DNA of 64,000 bases from Shewanella kaireitica (GCF_023284045.1 NZ_JAKIKQ010000003.1:434001-498000), one strand, 5' to 3'; numbered from the stretch's first letter, positions 28,040-38,003 are shown. Made by a program: numbers and translations. The notes: generated from the letters alone by a model not told the origin.

Positions 28040-30334
28040 CTATTGAGCGCTTACCTCTATTCGGTGCAATAATTTACCTGGTAATAAAGGGGTTTGTTGC
28101 TGAGCGGCATATTCGGCAAAGCCTGACCGATAGAAATCAGATAATGGGTGCCCTGATTGGCCGCCAGGTATGGTTAACACGCCATTTTCCTCATCGCCAG
28201 CTTGCACAATAAATCGCTGGGACGCGCCAAATGAAGCTCCCTGAACTGCTGGCATATAGCTATCACCAAAACCGTTAACGACTGGCATATCGAGCAGTGC
28301 ACTTAATATCGGGATTTGTTTAGAGAAAGGATGCTGTACTTTTAATTGATTAACGTGCCCCCATGCTAAATCTTCCATATCATCGTCTTTACTGTAAGTC
28401 GCTAATAGTTGATGCTTACTTTGTCGGTAACTGCTGATCATAAACTCCGACCAATCTGCATATGGAGTCGGTAACCAAGATGCGGGTTTAGCGTCTATGA
28501 GTTGCCACATAGCAGGTTCCAAATAGCGTTTAACCGGCGACAAGCTTTGTGAAGACAGACCTAGCTGCGTTTCAAGCGGTGCAAAAGTGCTATCAATAAG
28601 TCGCTGTCGATACTGTCTTACCAACGTATATCCGACAGAATCACTACAGGCGCATGCTTGCCAATTATTTAAATAAGCGAGGTCCTTAGCAAAGCGCTTT
28701 GGCTGAGTATTTAAAAGGGTCACTAATTGCTGATGCCAAGGCGTTAAAAAACGAGCTTCATTATCTAACTGCAACTGGTAGAAATCATCGACAGAAAAGT
28801 TATTTCCAGCAAAGAGACGGTCTCGGATCTGTGAGCTGCGCGCGCCAAGCGCATAGCCACCGTCTCCTAGCACTTCATGTTGCTTTGTTGATACTACGCG
28901 GGAATTACCAGACCACAATCGATGGCTTTGTGGATTAATCATTTCTGGTAACCCTGCATGATCAATAAGCCAGTTATCGGCTTGATACTCTGACTCCTTA
29001 ATTGCAACATCACTTGGATTTGTTCTTGATGGGAAAGCACCTGCAGGTTTCCAAGCTGCATTACCTGCAGTATCAATTAGCATCATGTTTTGAATTGGGA
29101 TCCCCATGCTATTAGCTATGGTTATCGCTTGCTGCACGTCTTTTACTTTATCGAGTTCAACCAAAGACATATCTACCGCATAATCCCGATGCCCGACCCA
29201 AGACAATGCATAATGCTGTGCTAATGCTCCTTTCACGGGTCCATACTCAGACATCAGTATCTTATATTCAACGGAAGAATCAGGCAGTAAAATCTGTTCA
29301 TTTTCGAATGTCAGATCTGAACTATTGTCAATTTCAATCCAATCAGCAGTATCAATGTAGGCGTTGGTAAAACCCCAAGCCACATGACCGTTACTGCCAA
29401 CCACTATGGCTGGAGCCCCCGGCAGTGATACGCCAGTAATACTGATATCCTCATCACTTTGAGAGTAATTAAGCTGTGCACGGTACCAAATGATAGGCAC
29501 AGCAAAAGATAAGTGCATATCATCAGAGAGCATTGCCTTACCATTTTCGGTTAGCTCTCCCGTTACCGCCCAATTATTACTGCCGATATCCAATGTTTCT
29601 GTTATCGGTTTGGTTTTAGCCTGAGCGACATACTGAGGTGATATCAATGGGATCACTGGTTGCTGCAAATCAATTAAGCTGCCATCGAGCGCTGCTTGAT
29701 AGCGGCTAGGCTGAGTAATAAAGTCCAGCATCTGCTCGCCAAATATCGATTTAATATAGGTAAGAGTTAGGTCGCGCTTGATAGTATTGCCCTGCAGATC
29801 TAAATACATACTGTAGATCACTAACAGACTATCGGCTGGTTCCCAAGGTCTTGGCTTTGCGCCAGTAACGAGATATTCAAAGCTACTTATTGCTTGGGTA
29901 TCAACAGCATCATTAACCCCTTGAGCGTAACTTTTCAAAAGCGCTAAATGATCCTTTGATAATGTAGCAACAATACCATTGGCTCGCTTTCTTAATTGGT
30001 GAAAACGACGGCTTTTGTCCAACAGCAAAGCCTTCTCTCCAAATATCTCTGATAACTCACCCGCAGAATTTCGCCTCAGCAGATCCATTTGAAAAAAGCG
30101 ATCTTGTCCGTGGGCATATCCTAATCCGTAAGCAGCATCTTGGCGGCTATCAGCCGTCACCACGGCCGTGCCTAAGCGATCTCGTTCAATAGTGATGTCA
30201 TTACTTATGGCGTCACTATTAATCGATGCATCAAGTTTAGGCAAGCTCATAAACAGTAATAAGTATATTGAAACTGCAGATACGAACACTATGGACAGTA
30301 GCGTTACGACCGATATTTTTACTATTTTTATCAT
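28040..30334 (-). CDS. Penicillin acylase family (S45) amidohydrolase
   Basis: A 764-residue N-terminal-nucleophile hydrolase of the penicillin acylase family, which includes acyl-homoserine-lactone acylases. An N-terminal hydrophobic segment (about residues 5-27) exports or anchors it. The precursor is cut before the nucleophile Ser252 in GSNNWAVTG, creating alpha and beta chains; the alpha-chain signature GYAHGQDRFFQMDLLRR is also present. Other conserved beta-chain parts include LPGAPAIVVGSNGHVAWGFT and the C-terminal VQGASFGASQRF and GGQSGHPLSDFY. Substrate is unknown; quorum-signal or other acyl-amide cleavage in the periplasm is possible. The gene is monocistronic, with a hairpin just after it. 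Confidence 0.9.
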   Translation of the reverse strand: MIKIVKISVVTLLSIVFVSAVSIYLLLFMSLPKLDASINSDAISNDITIERDRLGTAVVTADSRQDAAYGLGYAHGQDRFFQMDLLRRNSAGELSEIFGEKALLLDKSRRFHQLRKRANGIVATLSKDHLALLKSYAQGVNDAVDTQAISSFEYLVTGAKPRPWEPADSLLVIYSMYLDLQGNTIKRDLTLTYIKSIFGEQMLDFITQPSRYQAALDGSLIDLQQPVIPLISPQYVAQAKTKPITETLDIGSNNWAVTGELTENGKAMLSDDMHLSFAVPIIWYRAQLNYSQSDEDISITGVSLPGAPAIVVGSNGHVAWGFTNAYIDTADWIEIDNSSDLTFENEQILLPDSSVEYKILMSEYGPVKGALAQHYALSWVGHRDYAVDMSLVELDKVKDVQQAITIANSMGIPIQNMMLIDTAGNAAWKPAGAFPSRTNPSDVAIKESEYQADNWLIDHAGLPEMINPQSHRLWSGNSRVVSTKQHEVLGDGGYALGARSSQIRDRLFAGNNFSVDDFYQLQLDNEARFLTPWHQQLVTLLNTQPKRFAKDLAYLNNWQACACSDSVGYTLVRQYRQRLIDSTFAPLETQLGLSSQSLSPVKRYLEPAMWQLIDAKPASWLPTPYADWSEFMISSYRQSKHQLLATYSKDDDMEDLAWGHVNQLKVQHPFSKQIPILSALLDMPVVNGFGDSYMPAVQGASFGASQRFIVQAGDEENGVLTIPGGQSGHPLSDFYRSGFAEYAAQQQTPLLPGKLLHRIEVSAQ

Positions 30335-30511
30335 TTACTTACCTGTAATAACTTTGACAAAATTCCTATTTATCAATCATCATAAACTGGGTTGCTAATT
30401 TGTTAAACACTCTTTTTAATTATTCAAAAGCTAGTTTGACTCATTAAACCGCGACAGCGCTCTACTCGATATGGCAAAATCATCCGCAACATAAAAAAGT
30501 AAAGTTAAACC

Positions 30512-30763
30512 ATGGCAAAACCCAATAAAAAAGGGCCAACGCAAACTGTTGAGATATTTTGTGCTAAATGCAGAGCCATCCTCTTTAAGTACCGAAAAGG
30601 CGGCAAAGGCGCATTAGTAAAATGCTTTAAAGAACGTATTGTCACCGACTACACTACGACGGCTTGTAGTTGCCCAAAGTGCGGCCAGATATTTGCCAGA
30701 GATACACTCATTCGCGGTGCTCCGGCCTATAAATTTGTCGGCGGTAAGGTCAGCATGAAATAG
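30512..30763 (+). CDS. Small zinc-ribbon protein
   Basis: An 83-residue basic protein with two cysteine pairs, CAKC (near residue 17) and CPKC (near residue 55), plus two more Cys residues, the pattern of a zinc ribbon. It is rich in Lys and Gly (KGGKGALVK). It has no recognised enzymatic motif and might bind RNA or another protein; it lies 127 bases upstream of a DEAD-box helicase gene on the same strand, so a link to RNA metabolism is possible but inferred. Confidence 0.65.
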   Translation: MAKPNKKGPTQTVEIFCAKCRAILFKYRKGGKGALVKCFKERIVTDYTTTACSCPKCGQIFARDTLIRGAPAYKFVGGKVSMK

Positions 30764-30890
30764 CCGCTATGTATAAGAACAATATCACCCGATTATAGCT
30801 ACATACTGTTATAATCTATTGCAGCGACCGTGATAACTCGGCGCTAAAACCTGCAATACGCAATATCACAACTGATAACTGAGACTCACC

Positions 30891-32231
30891 ATGCCGTTTT
30901 CTAAGCTTGGATTAAGCAATCCAATCGTTACCGCAGTAACCGAACAAGGTTACACCAGCCCTACTCCAATCCAAGCGAAGAGCATTCCGGTGATCTTAAG
31001 CGGGCGAAACTTGATCGCCGCAGCGCAAACAGGCACAGGTAAAACGGCAAGCTTTGTATTACCTATCCTGCAGCTCCTTAGTCAATCGCAGACCCAACGT
31101 AAAAAGCGAATTAGAGCATTAATCTTGACGCCCACTCGCGAGCTTGCCGTGCAGGTTGAAGCCAACATTGCGCTTTACGGTAAACATTTAGCACTGACTT
31201 CAATGGCAATGTATGGTGGCGTAGATGCCAAGCCACAACGCCAGCGTCTGTTAGATGGGGTCGACATATTAGTCGCTACACCAGGTCGTCTGCTGGACAT
31301 GTATACCCAACGAGCGATTCATTTTGATGAGTTAGATATTCTGGTGCTTGATGAAGCCGATAGAATGCTCGATATGGGCTTTATCGAAGACATCGATAAG
31401 ATCATGGATAAGCTGCCAGCAGACAGACAAAGCTTACTCTTTTCAGCGACCCTATCACATCAAGTGAAAGCCTTAGCCAAAACAGCGATTGATAAGCCTG
31501 TTGAAATATCAGTTATCGCCAATACTGATTCCAAGCCTAAAATTGAACAATGGCTAACCACAGTAGATAAAGATAAAAAATCGGCGTTATTGAGCCACCT
31601 GATTAAGGAAAACAATTGGCAGCAGGCGCTGATCTTTATTGAAACTAAACAAGGTGCGGCAAAGCTTGTAAGCCAACTCGAAAAGCGTGGCATTTCTGCC
31701 GAGTGTATCCATGGTGGTAGAAGCCAAGAGGTTAGAGAAAATATCCTTTCAGACTTTAAGGCTGGAGAAATTGGATTATTAATAGCCACTGGCGTTGCAG
31801 CTCGAGGTCTCGATATCGATGAATTACCTTTAGTCATTAACTATGATCTCCCCTACCCCGCTGATGACTATATCCACCGCATTGGTCGAACTGGCCGCGC
31901 TGGAGCCAATGGTGAAGCGGTATCTTTAGTTTCTAAAGATGATTTTAAAAACTTATGCATGATTGAAAGTCGCCTAGGCCACCTGCTTGAAAGAAGGGAG
32001 ATAGAAGGTTTTGCTCCTCGAAAAGAGGTACCGATATCAGTCTTGAACTTTAAGCCTAAATTTAAAAAGATGACAGAGAACAGCAAGGATAGCGAACAGT
32101 CCAAATCCAAATCTAGCTTAGGCTCTTCATCATCTAAGAAGCGCAATGATAATAAAGGCGCTAGCAACCGCTCCAAAAATAACCTTCGCGATAGCAGTAA
32201 TAAGCTACCTCCTAACCCTTGGAACACATAA
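30891..32231 (+). CDS. DEAD-box ATP-dependent RNA helicase, RhlE-like
   Basis: A 446-residue DEAD-box helicase that unwinds RNA with ATP in the cytoplasm. All helicase motifs are visible: Q-motif GYTSPTPIQ, Walker A AAQTGTGKT, PTRELAVQ, TPGRLLD, DEADRMLDMGF, SAT, ARGLDI and HRIGRTGRAG. The tail (about residues 375-446) is a basic Ser/Lys/Asn-rich extension of the type that helps RhlE proteins bind RNA. Cold-living marine bacteria often carry several such enzymes for ribosome assembly and mRNA handling. A clear terminator follows 13 bases after the stop. Confidence 0.95.
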   Translation: MPFSKLGLSNPIVTAVTEQGYTSPTPIQAKSIPVILSGRNLIAAAQTGTGKTASFVLPILQLLSQSQTQRKKRIRALILTPTRELAVQVEANIALYGKHLALTSMAMYGGVDAKPQRQRLLDGVDILVATPGRLLDMYTQRAIHFDELDILVLDEADRMLDMGFIEDIDKIMDKLPADRQSLLFSATLSHQVKALAKTAIDKPVEISVIANTDSKPKIEQWLTTVDKDKKSALLSHLIKENNWQQALIFIETKQGAAKLVSQLEKRGISAECIHGGRSQEVRENILSDFKAGEIGLLIATGVAARGLDIDELPLVINYDLPYPADDYIHRIGRTGRAGANGEAVSLVSKDDFKNLCMIESRLGHLLERREIEGFAPRKEVPISVLNFKPKFKKMTENSKDSEQSKSKSSLGSSSSKKRNDNKGASNRSKNNLRDSSNKLPPNPWNT

Positions 32232-32244
32232 ACACATCATCAAG

Positions 32245-32267
32245 GCCGCTTTTTTAAGCGGCTTTTT
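32245..32267 (+). terminator. Rho-independent terminator of the helicase gene
   Basis: A GCCGCTT/AAGCGGC stem (32245-32251 with 32256-32262) around TTTT is followed by TTTTT, 13 bases after the stop codon. Confidence 0.9.
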
Positions 32268-32649
32268 AAAAAGGTTCACTCCATGTTCAAAGGCATTCAT
32301 TTCAAATGGATCTTTTGTCTTTCAAATAAAGCCTGTTAACGCCAACACAACACCGTATCTTTATCTTTTTTAATATGTTGGCGACCATGTTAAATAGTAC
32401 TCTCTTACATATCCCTACAAAGGGCCAATAAGCAGCGCTGAACTAGCCGAAAAAGATCAGTGAAGCTTATTATATTTAAACTAATATTAGTAATACTAAT
32501 CAGTATAAGAAGTTGGTCTACACAGAGTGTTTTTGCCGAACTAATTCAAGACGGATAAATGACACAATGGTTATTCCATTATGAGTTTATTCGTTGCAGA
32601 AGTCGGAAGCCAGAAACACTCAGAAAGCACTATTCAAGGATCATAGTTA
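32268..32649. other. Intergenic region without a recognised gene
   Basis: This 382-base stretch separates the helicase terminator from the TPR-protein gene. All frames contain frequent stops, and no DNA-binding-domain remnant of the kind that might once have preceded the next gene is visible. It presumably holds the promoter of that gene. Confidence 0.4.
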
Positions 32650-33804
32650 ATGAGTCATCTTCGTATTAAGCTTGTTGTCGTCATTGCGCTAACTATCTTG
32701 ATTTTAGGGTTTATATTCTACCCGCAAGATAAATTCGCCCCGATGAAAAAAGGTGCAGTCATTGTATTACCGGTCAAGTCAGCTTTAACGACTCAATCAG
32801 GGCTGTGGCAACAATATGCACAACAGGAATCCCTCATAGCCCTGCTACACCAATCTAATACCTACCCCATACTTCAAGTTGAAGATGTGATTAATTTATT
32901 GGCGCAAAATACTAGCTACATTGAAGATACTCGACCGCTGAAACTGTCGCAATTACTGACTCAGTCAGGTGCAGCTTTAGTCGCAGAAACAACCTTATCT
33001 AAAGAGAATGGTAGCTACCATCTTAACTATCACCTTTACGGCCCAAACCTTCAACAAGCTGGACAAGTTAGCGCTGAAGATATGAGGTCACTTTACCTAG
33101 ATTTTGCCAAACTAATTAACCAAAAAACCGGCGCGGCAGTCAGTGCTAAAAATATAACTAGTACATACTTTTTTGATAACCAGTTACTGATTTTAGCGCT
33201 GCAGCAGCTGCAATATAGTGAGCTAGACAACGCTGAAGTACTGCTAGATGAGCTATTAGTGGCTGAAGAAAATAACCTCATAGCACAAAGACAAAAAGCC
33301 GAAATACGGCTTAAAAAAGGCGACTACTCCAAAACCGATAAGTTAGTCAACACTGGGTTAATACAGGCTAATTCAATCAATAACCGCCGAGAATCAGCGA
33401 GACTCGGCTTAACTCTTTCTAAAAGTTACATTGAGCAAGCAGAGTTAACGCGAGCACTTTCAACCTTATCGCTGAGTCGCACCCATGCGGCAAACTCCCA
33501 AGATTGGCTATATCTGGCATATATTGCGGCGTGGGCAGGTTACGTCAACCAACGCCTCGGCCGCTATGACACTGCAAGCCAACAATACCTGTTATCTGTG
33601 GACTACCATAAAATGGTCGGAGATCAAGCTGGACAAGTGATTGGACTAAATAACTTAGCGCGGCTGGCATTAATAGAATATAACTATTCGGCAGCTTATA
33701 AATACGTCAAGCAGTCAGTAGATATTGTCACCCAAAAACAGCTTACTAAACTAAAAGATGAAACAATGTTGCTACTGAGCAAAGTTGAGAATAAGCAACA
33801 ATGA
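32650..33804 (+). CDS. Membrane-anchored TPR protein resembling a CadC/ToxR-type periplasmic part
   Basis: A 384-residue protein with one N-terminal membrane anchor (about residues 8-25) and a long periplasmic part. Residues about 30-160 resemble the segment that follows the membrane helix in CadC-type transmembrane regulators (VIVLPVKSAL, then a helical domain), and residues about 175-380 look like TPR repeats. In CadC-type proteins a winged-helix DNA-binding domain precedes the membrane helix, but here only seven residues do, and no such domain is seen upstream. It may be an accessory sensor, a truncated regulator, or an unrelated TPR adaptor. AAGGATCATAGTTA precedes the ATG. Confidence 0.6.
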   Translation: MSHLRIKLVVVIALTILILGFIFYPQDKFAPMKKGAVIVLPVKSALTTQSGLWQQYAQQESLIALLHQSNTYPILQVEDVINLLAQNTSYIEDTRPLKLSQLLTQSGAALVAETTLSKENGSYHLNYHLYGPNLQQAGQVSAEDMRSLYLDFAKLINQKTGAAVSAKNITSTYFFDNQLLILALQQLQYSELDNAEVLLDELLVAEENNLIAQRQKAEIRLKKGDYSKTDKLVNTGLIQANSINNRRESARLGLTLSKSYIEQAELTRALSTLSLSRTHAANSQDWLYLAYIAAWAGYVNQRLGRYDTASQQYLLSVDYHKMVGDQAGQVIGLNNLARLALIEYNYSAAYKYVKQSVDIVTQKQLTKLKDETMLLLSKVENKQQ

Positions 33805-33816
33805 ATTGCTAAAACG

Positions 33817-33856
33817 GTGTGAGCGGCTAACTAATCATTAGCCATTAGCCGCACAC
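33817..33856. terminator. Hairpin between two convergent genes
   Basis: GTGTG-A-GCGGCTAA (33817-33830) pairs with TTAGCCGC-ACAC (33845-33856), giving about 12 bp with a one-base bulge. It lies between convergent genes and may end transcripts from both sides, although no long U-tract follows. Confidence 0.5.
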
Positions 33857-33873
33857 AATTAATTACTTAAGTT

Positions 33874-35211
33874 CTAATGCCTATTAAAAAGATCCATTGC
33901 ACTTGCGCTCATAGCTCTTACACCCGTTTTGATCGTTATTGGATAATCGGGAGCGAACTTGCTTGAGTGTAATGAAGGTAAACTGTTTCCCTTATCTAAA
34001 CTCACTTGATAAGCGTTAGGTTCGACCGCACCCAACCAGAAAATAGTGATCGGACGCTTTTCTGCAGTAAGACCATATAAACCAAAATCTTCACCGGCCA
34101 TAACGGGTTCAGACTTTAGAACATTGTCGGCACCAAGCTCTTTTTCAATGCTCCCTTTTACATTCATAGCCAAAGTCGGGTCATTATAAGTTGAAGGGAT
34201 CCGCTCCTCTTCGTGAACATAAACCACTGGCATCCGTTCATCGGGAACGCCAGCACTCATCGCAATCCCTCGAGTTAAGCGCTTAAGTGCGTCGATTTGC
34301 TGCAAACGCACATCAGGATTATAGGATCGTAGTGTAAGCTGCAGCTTAACTTCATCTGAAATAATATTGTGTTTAGAACCGCCATGAATTGAGCCCACTG
34401 TCATCACGTTTGGCTCCAGTGGTGAGATCTCACGACTAGAAATAGTTTGCAGCGCCAACACCATACGCGATGCTAGAACAACAGGATCTTTAGTCGAATG
34501 AGGATAAGCACCATGGCCCCCTTTGCCTTTCACTGTTATATCTACGGAGTCGACATTTGCCAACGCATATCCTGGCGCTATGGCGACTTTTCCCGCAGGC
34601 AGCGCTGCACTGACATGCAGCCCTAGCACGTAATCAGGTGTAGGAAATTGGCTAAACAATCCTTGCTTCAGCATCGCTTTTGCACCGCCGCCGACCTCTT
34701 CTGCCGGTTGTGCCACCATCATCAATGTGCCTTTCCAATCTGCTTTATGATTAATCATCTGCTCTGCCGTACCAATCAGACTCGTCATATGAATATCATG
34801 GCCACATCCGTGCATAATCCCTACAGTGTTATTGCTGGCGTCCGTAGTCGTTACTTTTGACGCATATGGTTTACCGGTCTCTTCAGTAATAGGCAATCCA
34901 TCGGTATCGGCTCGGATCATCACTGTTGGACCGTCACCATTTTTAAAGATACCAACAACACCATAACCACCAAACTGCTCTGTTACATCAAACCCTAGTG
35001 CCGATAATTCCTTTGCCATTCGTGCACTGGTGGCTTTTTCTTGATATGACAGCTCAGGATTTTTATGCAGGTGCAGATAGAGTTGTTCAAGTTCTGGCAT
35101 CGAACGTTCGACAGAGCTGTTTAAGCTTGTAACGGCTGCTACCACACTCAATGGAGCCGTAAGGGTACATAGCAAGCCCAAAGCAATAGGTGTTTTAAAG
35201 CGAATTTTCAT
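33874..35211 (-). CDS. M20-family amidohydrolase, exported
   Basis: A 445-residue metallohydrolase of the M20/M40 amidohydrolase group (IAA-amino-acid hydrolase, hippurate hydrolase, N-acyl-amino-acid hydrolase type). A signal peptide (about 25 residues, ending near SVVAA) sends it to the periplasm. The metal-binding signature is visible as MHGCGHDIHMT (about residues 147-157), with AEEVGGGAKAM and MAGEDFGLYG downstream; HPELSYQEKAT near the start is typical. Like others in the family it likely releases an amino acid from an N-acyl conjugate. It ends facing the TPR-protein gene; the TonB-receptor gene upstream is on the same strand but closed by its own terminator. Confidence 0.9.
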   Translation of the reverse strand: MKIRFKTPIALGLLCTLTAPLSVVAAVTSLNSSVERSMPELEQLYLHLHKNPELSYQEKATSARMAKELSALGFDVTEQFGGYGVVGIFKNGDGPTVMIRADTDGLPITEETGKPYASKVTTTDASNNTVGIMHGCGHDIHMTSLIGTAEQMINHKADWKGTLMMVAQPAEEVGGGAKAMLKQGLFSQFPTPDYVLGLHVSAALPAGKVAIAPGYALANVDSVDITVKGKGGHGAYPHSTKDPVVLASRMVLALQTISSREISPLEPNVMTVGSIHGGSKHNIISDEVKLQLTLRSYNPDVRLQQIDALKRLTRGIAMSAGVPDERMPVVYVHEEERIPSTYNDPTLAMNVKGSIEKELGADNVLKSEPVMAGEDFGLYGLTAEKRPITIFWLGAVEPNAYQVSLDKGNSLPSLHSSKFAPDYPITIKTGVRAMSASAMDLFNRH

Positions 35212-35347
35212 AACGATGCTTTCCCTTTCAAGTTGTAACTGAAAGGTTAAACTAACATAACTCTTAGGCGGAGAATATGTTTACTCTTCAGCTAAAAATG
35301 ACTCATCATATTGCGATAGTGACGGCTCTAATATAGATTCATCAAGC

Positions 35348-35375
35348 TAAAAAAAATGCAGCCACTGGCTGCATT
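35348..35375 (-). terminator. Terminator of the TonB-dependent receptor gene
   Basis: Reading leftward, AATGCAGCC and GGCTGCATT form a 9-bp stem around a 3-base loop (35355-35375), followed by a run of T. It lies 18 bases past the receptor's stop codon. Confidence 0.85.
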
Positions 35376-35392
35376 ATTGAGTGAAACTATCG

Positions 35393-37822
35393 CTATAAAC
35401 GATAGGTTAACGACAGCTTAGCGTTACGCTCCTCTCCTGGCATACCGCCTAGGAACATCGCTTTGCTGTAATACTCTTCGTTGAAGAGGTTATTTACATT
35501 CAACTGTACTTTCCACTGTTCAGCATCATAACTAATCGCTGAATCGAGTACTGTATAGCTAGGCACGTAGCCGTCTGGGATCCCAAATGAGCTGGAGTTA
35601 GTACTACGATCATCAACAAATTTAGCACCTAAGCTTATGTTTAGTGGGTTGGCAAGAGAGAACCAATCCGCACCATAAGTCACCCAGGCACTGGCTGTCA
35701 CGTAAGGCACACCTTTTTGACGAGTATCGTAGCTGCTTCTATTCGGGTCTTTTTTATCTCGTGCATCTTGATAAACGCCGTTTAGATTAACCATCCATTG
35801 CTCATTGATATGTGCATTTAAATCAAGTTCAACACCAGTGGTTTCCTCTTTACCGTTATAAAAGCTCTTCGCCGTTCCTGGAGCAGAAACACCCTCTTCA
35901 TAATCTGGGTTTCCATACTCTAGGTTAGTTCGGGCACTTTTAAAGAAGACTAAAGACATCAACATTTGATCGTCAAACGCTTTATAGCGAATACCGATGT
36001 CGTCACTTACAGACTCTGAGTCAGCACGGTCATCGCCCGTCCCTTCAATACCACCGAGAATACTATAGGCAGTACGCCCTTTTGAATGATTGACAAACAG
36101 TGATAAATCATCGGTTGGCATATAAGTTACCCCTAAATTGTAGGTAACTCCATTATCAGTGGTATCAGCTTCCGCTCTAGGTTCAGCTCTACTTGCGGAG
36201 TAACGTGGATCAACACCCAAGTGTTGGTACGACTGCTTAATTTCATTAAATGCCACACCAATACGGGTGGTAAAGCCATAACCCAAGTATCCAACATGTT
36301 GTAGACCTACGCCCCAAGCACTGACCTTTTTATTGTAATTACTGGTCATTAATGGATCGTGATCTTCAAAGCTTCCATCAGCCCAGTTAGGATTGCGAAT
36401 ATCATAAATATAAGGCAACGAGCCTTGGTAAACGACATCGCCAGCTTTGTTTTTAATCACTTTGTCAGCGTCGTAAATGGAGTATTGCTTAAATGCAATA
36501 TCTCTATCTTCGAAGTTAGCATTTACCAATAATTCGTTATCAATCTCGCCAATTTGGAAGTCGTAACGCAGATCAGCAAAGTACTGCCATGATTTTTCAT
36601 CAGCTTCAACCTTACGATATTCCTGACGACGTGCCGCAAATGGGTACAGTACGCCATCCTCAACTAAAGGTGCTCGTGGGTCTTCATTGATCTTTCCACG
36701 TCTGTCCCAATAAACGTAGTTGTAAGCACCAGTTTGACGCGCAAAGCCTGACGTATAGTTACGGTATTGCAGTTGTTGGTTTAAGAATAGATTGTCGTTG
36801 AAATAGATATTATGAGTTAACTTAAAACGTAATTCTTCACCTTCATTATCTTTTGCCATCGGTGAGATAATGCCAGCATGACCAAATGCATAGGGGGTTT
36901 GCCCATCGCTACTCGAAAGCGAGTTTGCAAGTTGCTGTCGCTGTTCATCAGTAAGTTGCAAACCCGCATTATTGGGATCATTAATTAGGTCTTCCCAGCT
37001 GACTTCGCCTGCGCCTTTACCACCCACAGATTCAGCGTTAAAGATTCGAATAGGGTGACCAATTGAATCTACGGCAATCGCATCCTTGATATAACTAGCG
37101 GACAGCATTAGATCTTGCGTATCACTCATTACATACTTCAAAGAGGTATAAATTTCATCTCTATCAGTACCAATATCACGGTAGCCATCGCTACGGGCGG
37201 TCTTAGCCACAACTCGATAAGCTAAGTTATCGCTAATACCGGCAGTGCTATCAACAGAGAGTGAATAACTGTTCCATTGCCCTACTTCAGCAGTGAACTC
37301 ATTTAAAGATTCAAATTGCGGTTTTTTCTCAATAAGGTTGATTACACCGCCAGCACTCCCCATACCATACAGACCCGTAGCAGGGCCCTTTAGAACCTCT
37401 ACCGATTCAACATTGGTAAGAGAGCGAGTTGGATTAAAGGTATTTCCAAGACCAGCACCACCATACATACCGTCATAGGTGTAGTTTGCACCTAAACCAC
37501 GAATAACTAAATTATCACCAATGCCATAGTTGTTACCCGCTTGTGTAACACCACTAATATTACGCACTAAATCTTGCAGGTTATCGACGCCTTGGGCTTG
37601 AATTAGCTCTTCGTCGACAATCACGACTGCCGCTGGAGTTTCCATTAATGACATATCTGACTTAGTTGCTAAACCTGAATTCATCACAACTTGGTTTTGC
37701 CTACCGTAAACGGTGATCCGTTCAATAGAACTCGCTTCAGCAGTTTCTGCCGCGTAAATCGTTGCAGGTAAATATGTCGTAGCGCATGCAATTGCTAACA
37801 AAGAATAGCGAAAATGTTTCAT
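35393..37822 (-). CDS. TonB-dependent siderophore receptor
   Basis: An 809-residue outer-membrane TonB-dependent receptor. A signal peptide of about 25 residues is followed by a TonB box-like ERITVYGR, a plug domain (about 50-170, with VEVLKGPATGLYGMGSAGG) and a 22-strand barrel, ending LTYRL in the usual way. LNVNNLFNEEYYSK near the C-terminus is the receptor signature, and the overall layout fits the siderophore-receptor group (ferrichrome/FoxA-like). A Fur box lies 34 bases upstream of the start, so it is almost certainly repressed by iron. No siderophore biosynthesis genes lie next to it, so it may take up foreign siderophores. Confidence 0.92.
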   Translation of the reverse strand: MKHFRYSLLAIACATTYLPATIYAAETAEASSIERITVYGRQNQVVMNSGLATKSDMSLMETPAAVVIVDEELIQAQGVDNLQDLVRNISGVTQAGNNYGIGDNLVIRGLGANYTYDGMYGGAGLGNTFNPTRSLTNVESVEVLKGPATGLYGMGSAGGVINLIEKKPQFESLNEFTAEVGQWNSYSLSVDSTAGISDNLAYRVVAKTARSDGYRDIGTDRDEIYTSLKYVMSDTQDLMLSASYIKDAIAVDSIGHPIRIFNAESVGGKGAGEVSWEDLINDPNNAGLQLTDEQRQQLANSLSSSDGQTPYAFGHAGIISPMAKDNEGEELRFKLTHNIYFNDNLFLNQQLQYRNYTSGFARQTGAYNYVYWDRRGKINEDPRAPLVEDGVLYPFAARRQEYRKVEADEKSWQYFADLRYDFQIGEIDNELLVNANFEDRDIAFKQYSIYDADKVIKNKAGDVVYQGSLPYIYDIRNPNWADGSFEDHDPLMTSNYNKKVSAWGVGLQHVGYLGYGFTTRIGVAFNEIKQSYQHLGVDPRYSASRAEPRAEADTTDNGVTYNLGVTYMPTDDLSLFVNHSKGRTAYSILGGIEGTGDDRADSESVSDDIGIRYKAFDDQMLMSLVFFKSARTNLEYGNPDYEEGVSAPGTAKSFYNGKEETTGVELDLNAHINEQWMVNLNGVYQDARDKKDPNRSSYDTRQKGVPYVTASAWVTYGADWFSLANPLNISLGAKFVDDRSTNSSSFGIPDGYVPSYTVLDSAISYDAEQWKVQLNVNNLFNEEYYSKAMFLGGMPGEERNAKLSLTYRL

Positions 37823-37855
37823 CCAATAACCCCACTTAAGTATTATGCGGCGTGA

Positions 37856-37870
37856 TGATAACGATTATCA
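37856..37870 (-). promoter_or_regulatory. Fur box upstream of the TonB receptor
   Basis: TGATAACGATTATCA matches the 7-1-7 Fur consensus at 14 of 15 positions. It sits 34 bases before the leftward start codon at 37822, which is where a repressor site would cover the promoter. Confidence 0.85.
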
Positions 37871-37987
37871 TTAACAAAACAACAAGTGTTACAACTACTG
37901 ATACACCATTAAAATTAACTTACTATTGATTTTATTAGATTTTTACCGAAAACCTTACAATGTAAATTATGAAGATAAGACAAAGTC

Positions 37988-38003
37988 AGTGATAGAGATC
38001 ACA
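37988..38003. promoter_or_regulatory. CRP-like binding site upstream of the TonB receptor
   Basis: AGTGATAGAGATCACA has the two-fold symmetry of a CRP site (consensus TGTGA-N6-TCACA) with perfect GTGAT/ATCAC arms. It lies about 165 bases upstream of the receptor start. It may combine carbon control with iron control, or serve nothing. Confidence 0.45.
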
